Assembly: GCA_947044405.1 (NCBI GenBank)
Contig: CAMRHE010000115.1
Coordinates: 4,960,001-5,024,000 of the forward strand
Direction of reading: 5' to 3'
Length of the DNA stretch: 64,000 nucleotides
Origin: Leptodactylus fallax
Taxonomy: Eukaryota > Chordata > Amphibia > Anura > Leptodactylidae
The notes beneath the pieces are model-generated. The model was not told where the DNA came from, ran no database searches, and saw nothing but the letters and a program-made list of their open reading frames with translations. Within the stretch, counting starts at the first letter, position 1, and each line of letters starts with the position of its first letter. Below are positions 11,711-20,600 of the stretch, piece by piece. Position numbers and translations under genes: made by a program.

Positions 11711-11990
11711 ACACAGCATGGAGTCTCTGTGGTTAAGACTGTTGCCTTGCAGCACTGGGATCTTGGGTTGGGACTCCAACAACAAGTGCAACTGTATGGA
11801 GTTTATATGATTTCTCTGGGCTTTCTTCTAAGCACTTTGATTTCTTCCCACACCATACCAATAGTTTAATTTGTAAATCTAATCTTATATTTAGGTTGTA
11901 AGTCCCGATGTAAGTGATAACAATCTCTATACAGCAATGTGGAATATGTTGGCACTGTATAAATGCTTAAAATAAAAAATAAAAAAATTA
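11711..11990 (+). mobile_element. tRNA-derived SINE, full length, plus strand
   Basis: The head ACAGCATGGAGTCTCTGTGG retains part of the A box. 'GCCTTGCAGCACTGGGATCT' then replaces the B-box region seen in the other copies. The tail reads 'GGAATATGTTGGCACTGTAT' and ends in an A-rich stretch of AAATAAAAAAT units. This copy joins the tRNA-like head to the tail seen at 41029 and 43228. Confidence 0.75.
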
Positions 11991-12090
11991 TGTCACCGTG
12001 TAGTAATAGTGACATGACTAGTCCCAGCACAAACAACCTGGCATAGCTATTATTATTAAATAGTTCTAACACATTGTCCTTCTACATTAC

Positions 12091-12511
12091 TATTAAGATG
12101 ACAATTTCAAATAGGTACGCCACAGACAATATTTGGACTTTATCCATAGAGGATAACTCACCAATCATGGGTGTCTGACCGCTGAGATCCCCACCTATCC
12201 TGAGAAGGCGAGGTGCTTTATCCACATCCCTGGTGGATACAAATGCCTTCCTGCTCCCATTCACTTCAATGTGGGCAGTGGAGATAGTCAAGCGATGTAC
12301 TTCGGCTATCTCTGACACTCTTATTGAAGTGAATGAGAGTGGAGATGTACCTGCGTCCACTAGCAATTCAGATGCCTTCAGCAGAAGTAAAACACCCCTC
12401 ATTCTCAGAATCGGTGTGGGGGGTCTCACTCATCAGACCCCCATGATTAGAAATGTATCCCCATCCTATGGATAGAGGATAAATATTTTCCATGGCATTA
12501 TCTTTTTAAGA
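12091..12511. mobile_element. Large foldback MITE
   Basis: The left arm (about 12138-12210: TATCCATAGAGGATA...ATCATGGGTGTCTGACC...) pairs with the right arm (about 12402-12475: ...GGTCTCACTCATCAGACCCC...TATGGATAGAGGATA). 'CATTCACTTCAATG' at the centre pairs with 'CATTGAAGTGAATG'-type sequence. Ends are TTAAGAT and ATCTTTTTAA. Overlapping frames of 80 and 115 codons on opposite strands arise from the palindrome and are not genes. Confidence 0.8.
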
Positions 12512-12615
12512 TTCAAGGAGTGCAGAGTTCGCTAGCTCAACCAGGCCTGGGAATCTGAAGTCCATAGGCACCTCGACTACTGTATATAAGAAGACACTTG
12601 AATTAGAAACAGTAC

Positions 12616-12690
12616 ATGACAGATAGGGACCCTGTTTCAGAATTTGTACTGGGGAACATGAGCTTTAAGTTACATCTCTGGTCTAAATGT
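12616..12690. repeat. Short interspersed repeat, 'GAGCTTTAAGTTACATCTCTG'-type
   Basis: The text around GGGACCCTGTTTCAG, TTTGTACTGGGG and CATGAGCTTTAAGTTACA matches the block at 39500-39625 (GGGCCCTGTG, TTTTGCACTGAGG, CATGAGCTTCAAGTTACG). It is a shared dispersed family of unknown class. Confidence 0.5.
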
Positions 12691-12929
12691 AACATTTCTA
12701 AACAGCAGGACAACAATCAAGAAGACATCTATAGTTCAGAGCGCCATTACATTGTCCTAGTGTCAGCAAGACTGCCAAATTATCAGAAAGGTTTAAGAGG
12801 GAGGATGGAGGCAGAAAGCGGGAGGACAGGGTGCATTTGTAAATCAAGGCTATGTGTAGTCGCTGATTACTATGTCTATGTCCAGCAGTTTATGCTTCAG
12901 AGCACTAGACATTAAATTTTAAAAGAAAA

Positions 12930-13600
12930 TATCAAGGTGCAGCCTTTTCCCCCGGAGCTGGATTTCTACCCTCTCACTGCCCGAGTCAGCAGGAAATCTG
13001 TGTTGTTTTTTTTTTCTTTTTTTTTTTTTTAAGCTTACTTGCCTATTCTTTTTAATTTTATTCCCCAAGGTCTCATGTTTACATCCTTCCCTCTAGAGAT
13101 TTGAGGATAATTGGCTTACTGGGAATGGGGCACCTGCCCAGCACTGCTCCATCAGCACTTAAGTCTTTACACATTGCCGCAGATCATTGCTCTTTTGGTT
13201 TGACACATGGAGTTATTTATTAAACTCTCCCTCATGGAATACTGAGTAGCTTTTTTTTTCTACTTTTGCAGCTTTAGTTCAGTTTAGCTCAGCCTGTGAT
13301 AGATGAACAACAATAACAAAGAATCCGTTGACACCCCCATTCATTTAGCAATGGAATTGTCCATTAAATTATTAGCAGGAGGGAAATACCATATAGCACT
13401 GAGCCAGGAAATGTCAAACATGATTGATCAGTGTCAAGTTCTCGATAAACAATTCTCAGTATACTCAATAAATGACTTGCTGAAGCGGGAAACAGGTTTT
13501 TTTTTTTATAGCGCGCTCTCCAGAGAGGGACTTTCTGACATTTGTTTAGATCAGACGCAGGGAACGGTGCCAAATGGAGAAGCCTTGTACGGGTAAGGAG
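12930..13600. other. Unique, possibly conserved non-coding block
   Basis: No repeat signatures. It contains mixed-composition sequence, two poly(T) runs (13004-13030) and AT-rich core motifs. The 97-codon frame at 13303-13596 has no domain. Conservation is only guessed from texture. Confidence 0.3.
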
Positions 13601-14060
13601 AGATCAACCAGAATGACACCAATAGATAAATGTGACAAAGTATTTAATCCATGATGAATTGTGAAATGATCCACTATAAGACCAAACATACTGAATCAGT
13701 TATATACTTACTAATAAGTTATATGGTTACAAGTGGTTTGAGCCAGAAACTAACTTGATGATACTAATGCAATGTATTGATTCACCAAATTCTGATTGTC
13801 CAGCAGGGGAATTCTCAAAACTGAGTGATTATTTCAGTTCCGTCAATTTTGTACTATGGGTTAGTGATAGGCTAGGGTCACAAGTGGCACGTTCACATCC
13901 ATTTAGCTTCTGTCATATCAAGGAGAAAACCAGACAATTTTAGCAATTTTTTTTTGTTTTTTTTTTTTGCCAAGGGCCATCCCGTACATATGACCTTAGC
14001 CTTAGACTGGTCAATAATATAGCTCCCAACATTTTGTTCTCCTCTCAAAAAAAAAAAATT

Positions 14061-14085
14061 GATATATATATATATATATATATAT
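14061..14085. repeat. (AT)n microsatellite
   Basis: About twelve AT units following a short A run. Confidence 0.9.
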
Positions 14086-14137
14086 GCATAAGCATTGTTA
14101 AAAATCTGAATAAAAAACATTTCAATATACTGGGAGA

Positions 14138-14459
14138 ATTTATTGAAACTCGGGTTTCTTATGGAAGTCCTAATTTATTCACCAACCGGTGCAAGACCTC
14201 TTACTAATTCTTGCACATGTATGTACACCTGTAATAAAATCTACGCCATGCCAGAAAATGCCAGAAAACTGTACATCTGGCACAACAGAGCATCCCTGCC
14301 CTGGCCCACCTAGACTCCCACTCTGCTAACTGTCTAAAAAAGTGTCTAAAAAAGTGGTAAGCAGGGTGCACCATCATCCATCCACATCAAGAATGTGCCA
14401 AGTTAAGGCATATTTTTGCCCATTCTATATGCATGACCAGCTTAGTAAATCTGGGTCAC
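14138..14459. mobile_element. Diverged 'TTTATTAAGA' MITE
   Basis: Left part GAGAATTTATTGAAACTCGG and right part CAGCTTAGTAAATCTGGG form weak inverted repeats. Internal 'CTACGCCATGCCAGAAAATG' and 'AAAAAGTGGTAAGCAGGG' match other copies. It is followed immediately by the retroviral LTR. Confidence 0.5.
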
Positions 14460-15181
14460 TGTGGGTGCAACAGTGTCTCTTCACCCACTTGGGTTAGCTG
14501 TAACTAATTTCTGGAACTACTCCTAGAGGTCGCCGTATGGTGGCCCCTTGCAGAAAAGTCCACATCCTGCTACAGAGGTTAAAGACTGAATACTGGGGGT
14601 TTAATTAGACAACACCCTTGTTAGAGTGAAATAAACTCCCAGGTAGATTAGGTAACCCCGGTACTGGTGTATAAGCAAATAAGACAGAGACTACACAGAT
14701 TTGTTTGTAATTGCCAGAGATCTCCCGTTGGAAGACCACTGGTCATTTATGTTATAGAGTATAAAACAAGAGTAGCAATCAATCACATTACGTAAATTAG
14801 GGATGGATTATTGGCATACAAATATAGGATTTTACATAATTTCTGGGAATTCTTCTCAAATTATATTTAACCATGTCACACAGTGGTTCTTATGTTACTA
14901 ACAATGATGGATGAAGTAATCTTGACTCCCTCACATTCTTCACCCATATCTGTCTGGTCTTACTGTCTCAAAAAGTTGGCAGTACAAATTGTTTACTGTG
15001 TATAAAAATGAGAATATGTGCAAAAATGAAGAATATCGGGGAAAGGTCATGGTTAGTATGAAACCACAAGAATTCATTCAAACATGGTTTCACATTGGTT
15101 CATACATTGGTTCACAATGAGTATACTGTATATGGCTATATGAGATTAACATGCAAGATCAACTATAGAATTACTCTAACA
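14460..15181 (-). repeat. Endogenous retrovirus 3' LTR
   Basis: Minus-strand LTR downstream of the env remnant. U3 starts TGTTAGAGTAATTC directly after a polypurine tract. Two CCAAT boxes (complement of 15094-15098 and 15106-15110, within GAACCAAT repeats) lie in U3. A TATA-like TTTATACTCTATAA lies near 14750 and an ATTAAA signal at 14600-14605. The element closes with TGT/ACA at 14460. An alternative left edge is 14619, where TGTTAGAGT forms a 9-bp inverted repeat with the U3 start. The poly(A) signal lies outside that shorter version, so the longer one is preferred. No second LTR exists in the window. Confidence 0.6.
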
Positions 15182-15200
15182 TTACTCCCCTCTCTTTATC
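15182..15200 (-). other. Retroviral polypurine tract
   Basis: On the minus strand AAAGAGAGGGGAGTAA immediately precedes the U3 start TGTTAGAG, as expected for the plus-strand priming site of a retrovirus. Confidence 0.6.
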
Positions 15201-15567
15201 ATTTTAATACAGGTCACACGGACAAATACTAACTCCCTTTTTTATCCAGGATAGTAATTAGAGTTACCCTACCTACCCAAAGTGTGAGAATACTAATCTT
15301 CACAGATTGAGGGATGCCTGCATCCATCCAGATGACTCTAATACATAACCTTCCTCCTACCTATCAATATTTTATCCATGTTACCTATACAAAAAGGATT
15401 ATAGGACAAATTTCAGGGAGCAATTAGCTTTCCTGTACTTATGAATAACTAAAAATTATATGAAGGTTATATATTGATTATAGAAATTACAAATATTAGT
15501 CCATATAAGTCCATTAAAAGTCTTTCTTTAGTATGATTCTTCTGTAGCAACTTGCCAATGAAGTTCC

Positions 15568-15720
15568 TCAAACAAAAGGACTTCCACAATAGATGCAGTT
15601 GGCAAGATTCTCCAATGCTTCCTTTCCACACGAGTTACACACGTATTTCTGAGAAGTCAGTATCACCATGACATTTTTATCTTTAGGTACAGGTGATTCA
15701 GAAATTTTCCTGAAAAACAT
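15568..15720 (-). CDS. Small zinc-ribbon ORF between env and LTR (50 aa)
   Basis: A 50-codon frame, ATG at 15720 and TGA at 15570-15568, sitting between the env remnant and the polypurine tract. Its C-terminal half has the pattern C-x2-C-x11-C-x2-C (CNSCGK...NCIYCGSPF), a classical zinc-ribbon or double-knuckle layout. It overlaps the env 3' end in a different frame. The start region reads TGTTTTTCAG/G, a plausible splice acceptor just after the ATG, so it may instead be the last exon of a spliced accessory product. A third option is a displaced env cytoplasmic tail. The four cysteines and the open frame are seen directly. Metal binding and expression are inference. No retroviral gene of this form is known to me. 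Confidence 0.4.
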   Translation of the reverse strand: MFFRKISESPVPKDKNVMVILTSQKYVCNSCGKEALENLANCIYCGSPFV

Positions 15721-16220
15721 TTACATTTTAGTATCCTCTTACATATTAGTAAAAGAAGCTTCACCAAGATGTATATTATCAGAATGAGAAAACATCCTTG
15801 TAAAATGACATGGAAAATACCAGAAATCCAGCCTCCCAATCCCTTAAACCAATTTAGGGGGTTTAGCCAGGATATCCACTCAGGCCAACTAAAATCTTCT
15901 CCTTAGTGAATTTTCCTGAATCTTTCCTTTAGTTTTACAACTTCTTCTAAATCATGGGCTATTCTGAGCATACCTTGTGGATCAATATAGTGGCAACAAT
16001 TTGGTCCTATAATTTGACACATACCTCCTTGGGATGCAGTTAAATAGTTTAAGACCATTGCATGTTGATTAGTAACTATAATTAGTTGCTTCAAATATGC
16101 ATCTTCTATCTTGACAGTATCAAATAGATTGGTCAACTGTTGAATTTCTCTTTCTTTCACTTGACTAGGATGGTTTTCCACACAATTGCAGTTTTTTTTT
16201 TTAGAATTTTCACAGTGTTT
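15663..16220 (-). pseudogene. env: Retroviral env transmembrane-subunit remnant
   Basis: An old retroviral envelope fragment covering the C-terminal part of the fusion (TM) subunit. Upstream is a Cys-rich start (NCNC), then a heptad-like helix and the hallmark immunosuppressive-type segment LTASQGGMCQIIG with a CX6CC motif (C-QIIGPN-CC), typical of gammaretrovirus-like envelopes. An in-frame TAA at 15903-15905 then interrupts the frame. Beyond it, the same frame continues with a Trp-rich membrane-proximal segment and a hydrophobic span of about 22 residues, ending at a TGA at 15663-15665. The surface subunit and fusion peptide are absent; the frame is closed upstream by a TGA at 16221-16223. 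No pol or gag was found. The fragment is therefore truncated and, as it stands, cannot encode a membrane-anchored envelope. Confidence 0.82.
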
Positions 16221-16515
16221 TCATCAGTAAGTTCTTTGCACTTGCTTGAAAGAAGAGTGGTGAAAGAAGCGTAAAAAAGGCAGTAAGTCACTCTTTCTGC
16301 ACAATAATAACATGTGACAATTTTTAAATGCCATAAAACTGTTGCAAAACTCTTGATAAATTACTCTCCAGGGTGTTTTAAAACCTGGAATATCGAAGTG
16401 TATATGTGCAAAGGAGGCATTAGGTGTTTTCACACATACAGTAGCCTTTTTAGGGAAAAACACTGTAGCCAGAAGTTAACTGTATGTCAACAGAAATTTA
16501 TAAAATACAGTGGAA
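16221..16515. other. Unassigned stretch upstream of the env remnant
   Basis: No surface-subunit similarity is readable in any minus-strand frame. The provirus appears to break near 16200. The 79-codon minus frame at 16224-16463 is unrelated. Confidence 0.45.
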
Positions 16516-16882
16516 AAGAATTATTAAGACTGGCATTTTGTATGCCAGTATCAATAAAGGGCTGGACAGGCAAAAGCAGTGCCTGATTTATCAAGAAGCT
16601 CCAGTCTCTTAATAAATCAGGTGCATGCCCATGTAGTAGGGTGGAAATCTACGCCAGTCAGAAATTGGCATAGGTTTCGTGTATAGCTCACACAAGAGTT
16701 ATAATAAAAATGACGGGTTTGAGGTGTCTCCATGCCACTCTCTGCCCCAATTAGCCCCCATTCATAGAAAATGGTGAGTGAGGCACATAAAGGAGGATGT
16801 GTCACATCTTTGGCACAAGAACCAGCATAACATTATCACACACCTATGCCAGACAACTGGTGCAGATGTATTAAATTCCCGT
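16516..16882. mobile_element. 'TTTATTAAGA' MITE, fairly complete
   Basis: Left end GAATTATTAAGACTGGCATT and right end CTGGTGCAGATGTATTAAAT are inverted repeats. It contains the local hairpin TGATTTATCAAG...CTTAATAAATCA and the family phrases 'CACATCTTTGGCACAAGA' and 'CTATGCCAGACAACTGG'. Confidence 0.72.
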
Positions 16883-17175
16883 CAGTATGTTTTAAGCTTT
16901 CACTTTTGTGAATTTTTTAGGTAATTGGCTTTTTTTGAAATGCAGCATGTCCTAGGTAGGACGTTTTTTCAGTCATTTTACCACAAATTTCTCTTTAGAA
17001 AAGAACAATTGAAAAAACATCAAACACGTGTAAAATGCTCGAATTTCATGGCACTTTTTAACAAGCCATGAAAATTTGCTACATAAAAAGTATGTGTATA
17101 GGAAACATTACAGAAATATTTTTTTTAAGAAGCTTGCTTTTAAAAGCACCATATAGCAGCACATACAGTATAATG

Positions 17176-17690
17176 GAGCAGATTTATTAATAGTGTCTAA
17201 GTTTTAAACAGGGTAATTTTCGACAGTCTTAAACTACTCCAGATTTATCAAAGTGTCTGTTGTTTGATAACTATGGCATATTGTTAGACTGTCTAGTCTA
17301 ACATTACATCACTTACTGGTTAGTTTAGGGCTGAGGCTCCACGGTGTGTAAACACGTTTTTTTTTTGTTTCAGATTTTGCTGCAGTTTTTTAAGCCAAAA
17401 CCAGGAGTGGATTGATCAAAAAGTAGAAGTATAAGAACTTCCTATATATTCCCCATTCCTTTTGTAGCCATTTTTGGCTTTGGCTCAAAAAAACGCAACA
17501 AAATCTGCAACAAAAAAGCTGCGTTTCCAGAATGCGGGGCCTCAGCTTAATTGTTCTTTGTACAGCTTAGGCCACATCCCTTAGGCCACCTAAATGTCTA
17601 GATATGTGTAAAGCACAGCATGTTAGACAGTTTTTGGTGCAAATTACACCAGAATTTTGGAACATTTTGCTTAATAAATTTCCCACAATG
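17176..17690. mobile_element. 'TTTATTAA' MITE interrupted by a second MITE
   Basis: The left end GCAGATTTATTAATAGTGTC and the right end TGCTTAATAAATTTCCC are inverted repeats separated by an inserted 'GGCCCCAC'-type element (17328-17552). The 'host' halves rejoin sensibly across the insertion, which fixes the order of events. Confidence 0.6.
17328..17552. mobile_element. Nested 'GGCCCCAC' MITE
   Basis: Starts GGGCTGAGGCTCCACGG and ends GAATGCGGGGCCTCAGCTTA, an inverted repeat. The body is palindromic: 'TTTTGCTGCAGTTTTTTAAGCC' against 'GGCTCAAAAAAACGCAACAAAATCTGC'-like sequence. A TA or TTA at each edge fits a PIF/Harbinger-type target, but this is uncertain. Confidence 0.65.
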
Positions 17691-17984
17691 TACTGTGCAA
17701 TATGGACTGAAATGTACCCCATGTCATTTGCATGGATTCTTACAAATAAGCCAAAAATAAAAACAGAAGAAATATTGCACTTCCATTGTTTGCAGTAAAT
17801 ACCTGCTGTTGAACCCCCTTGAACCCATATGGTAACACAGTAGCTCTATTATGTAGAGATTCTGTAAGAAATCCCAGTACTACTTCACTGCTTTAATGTC
17901 GGCACAAGGAATAGTTTCGGAAGAAGAAACTTTCAATGTCTCATTTCAAGCCTTCTGATGGGCCATCAATTCTACCCATAAATA

Positions 17985-18500
17985 AGGCTGATAAAGCAAG
18001 AACTATATACTTTAAAATAACAATTAAGCTTTGTCTAATTGTAACCACAGCATCCACCTACCCTAAACAAAGCAAGAGCAATTAATCACCCATTAAAATG
18101 ATAATTAACTAATTAAACATCATTAACTAATTACATTGAATAAATCAGGCACCCAAACAGATAGCGGAGAAGAACGCAGACTGAGAATTTGCTAATAAGA
18201 TCACGTATCATTGAGCTTAACAATGACAATAAACTGAAATGATATCTGAATCATTATTGGCAGCTGATTGGCGAAAAAAAGTTGTGAAAATGTAACAAAA
18301 GGCTTGGGACGTGGCTGGCATTATAAAATCTGCACTGGCTAATGGGAGATACGGCTGATGAAATGACATGCCTATTTGCTTGGAAAGCTTTCATTCTACT
18401 TGAGTAAAATGGGGCGTACTTTCATCAGATTAAACCATTCTTACTATGTAAAGCAATTAAAATAAGACAGAGGAAATCAGATGAGGGTGGTTGATTTTAA
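17985..18500. promoter_or_regulatory. Candidate developmental enhancer / conserved non-coding element
   Basis: Repeat-free block with dense homeodomain-type sites: ATTAATCA, TTAACTAATTAAAC and TTAACTAATTACATT at 18077-18140, and CAATTAAA further on. It also holds SOX-like AACAATGACAATAAA, LEF/TCF or SOX-type AACAAAG, a CCAAT-type TGATTGGC and TTATAAAATCTGC. This resembles vertebrate conserved enhancers. Conservation has not been tested. Confidence 0.4.
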
Positions 18501-18552
18501 AGCTTGGCAGCTAACCTTAAAATATAGTGATAGGTAACATTTTGTTCCTTTA

Positions 18553-18745
18553 AGGGGTTGTCCAAGGATTTGGAATTTATGGTCCATCCTTAGGATAGGC
18601 AGTAAATATCTGATCAGTGGGGAGCCAACAGGCAGCCCCCTGCCAAAAGCTGTTGGCTCTGTGCCCTGTGTAGTGGTTGGGCGCTGGTACTGCGCCGATA
18701 CTGCAGCTCAGATTTTAACCTGATGGTCTCTACTTCTTGGTATCT
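18553..18745. mobile_element. Partial 'AAGGGGTTGTCC' MITE
   Basis: Begins AAGGGGTTGTCCAAGGATTT. It carries the family phrases 'CCTTAGGATAGGCAGTAAATA' (in part) and 'CTGATCAGTGGGGAGCC'. The other end is missing. Confidence 0.6.
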
Positions 18746-20332
18746 TTTGATACATAGGAAATTCTAGCTCACGCGATCACTGACCTTAGAGATGATACAC
18801 TTCAGTGAATGATTGGCAGATCAGACATTTCTGGGCATTTTCTGTGTGTGTATAGACACGAAGAAATAAAGACCAGTGGGGATCAGGGCAGCATCAGAAA
18901 TGGGCAGCAGTGGGAATCAGTGATAATAAGTATTGCTTTTTTATGATATATCCCCCATTTTGAACAATTTTCAACCTAAAACCCCTGTAAGTTTCCATAT
19001 CATTATTATCTACAGAGTTTTTCAAGCCTAACTTCATTTTCTGTAGTGTTCATTTCTCAGCAGTCATCAAGTTAACATCATGGGCAGGTCTACATTGACA
19101 GGTAACGCTATGGCTAATAGCTGCAGCTCATCTCCACTACCTCCATGCACAATGACATTTGTTGCACGGGTCACAGAGCATGACCACAACAAGCATGCAC
19201 ATAGAAATCAATGAACATCTGTAGTCTTCAGGCTCCTATGTCTATGTGAGTGCTGTAAAGCATATCTATATACTTCTATTAACAGTGAGTAAAATGGCCA
19301 CCTTATAATTATGTACACTAAATCAATCAGTCAATCAATCAATACATAAATAAATAAAATATTATATGTATGTATCTGGTTTCAATATGTAGAAAAAGGA
19401 TAGGCAATACATTCCTTTTAAAAGAAACTGATACAGTAATATTATCCTATTTATTATTGAAGTCCCTGATGATTTGGGAGCTCTTGTTCTCCCCACTGAT
19501 GCTAGAAAAGGTCATGAGATCATGGCAGATAATCAAATGACAATCTCCTAAGTAAGTCTTGTAAGGCTTTAATTTGTTTTTGTGCAGACATTCAGGTCTT
19601 ATGACATACATTGGACTGCTCTGGTTTCTTATTATCTGGTCATGTCCATATATGTATGACAGCAGCAACTCAATTACTAATACATTCTGCATCTGTACAA
19701 TATACAGTATACTGTGCCAAGGGAGGGGTATCTAATGCCAGTGCAGAGTACTAAAAAAAATAGGTTGACCTATAGATCAAGTAGAAATCCAGGCTCCACT
19801 TTTACTGTGGTGTATATCAGTGATAATAGTTAGAGTTAGTTAATAGTTAGCTGCAGGCAACTGCAGATGTGTTCCGTAGAGCATCTTAAGCTCTCTAGTT
19901 AGTAGTAGTTAGGCCAAGACAGGCTCCCCCCACAACATCAGATCTCACAGCTTGCAGAAATAAATATTTTCTCCACTGCCTATCAGTGAGGAAATCAAAC
20001 CTGTTATTAATGGCTGAAGCAAGTCATACATTTCTCCAATAGGGCTGAAACAATGGAAAGGAATGAAAGATGAGAGGTGGGTGTGAAGAGCAGATACCAC
20101 TTCCAGCCCTGTATTTAGAGTACCCTGTGTGCAAATACTGTTTCATTAAAGGAACTGTTTCTCTTTACTTGAAGTAAACTGTTCATGACTACTACTGTGT
20201 CTCCTGTGTCTCTTTTGCACCCAACATCATGGGCACCCCAAACACTAACAGACAAGATCCTCACAACAGGGAATGCCCCAGTGGGAAAATCTGTACCGTC
20301 AACCACTTATGTGTGACCCCCTCATTACTGTG
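18746..20332. other. Unassigned stretch
   Basis: No repeat ends recognised apart from the simple repeat at 19321-19358. Frames of 63-81 codons on the minus strand show no domain. Confidence 0.45.
19321..19358. repeat. (ATCA)n/(AAAT)n simple repeat
   Basis: Four to five ATCA units with a few variants, followed by ATAA units. Confidence 0.85.
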
Positions 20333-20347
20333 CTATCTTAGGGCTTG

Positions 20348-20585
20348 CAAGAGTGGAGAAATCAGGCAATACCTTTTAGAGGATAACTGAGTATATTTGA
20401 TGGTAAGCTTTTGAGAATACTAGCTCTCTTCTTCAGACATGGTGTTATATATCATGTCTGAAGAAAAGAGATAGTACTCTCAAAAGCTTACCATCAAATA
20501 TACTCAGTTAGCCTCTAAAAGGTATCGCCTGATTTCTTCAGTCTTCCACTACTTTCTACGGCTAACACAGTACAACATTATAATA
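20348..20585. mobile_element. Palindromic insertion between 15-bp target duplications
   Basis: The 15-bp sequence CTATCTTAGGGCTTG occurs at 20333-20347 and again at 20586-20600, flanking a 238-bp insertion. The insertion is a hairpin: arms 20357-20441 and 20453-20538 (about 85 bp each, a few mismatches) around an 11-bp loop. A unique tail CTACGGCTAACACAGTACAA follows. A long variable target duplication implies target-primed reverse transcription rather than a cut-and-paste transposon. Head-to-head partial copies and the arm text (CTGAAGA, then a short stem, then a CAAAAG that may derive from CGAAAG) suggest a Penelope-like retroelement end, but this class call is inference. Confidence 0.7.
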
Positions 20586-20600
20586 CTATCTTAGGGCTTG

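Noticed and set aside
12082..12475. Overlapping 115- and 80-codon frames
   Set aside because: They lie on opposite arms of a palindrome and mirror each other.
16224..16463. Minus-strand frame as retroviral surface subunit
   Set aside because: Different frame from the TM remnant and no Cys or motif pattern of an envelope surface protein.
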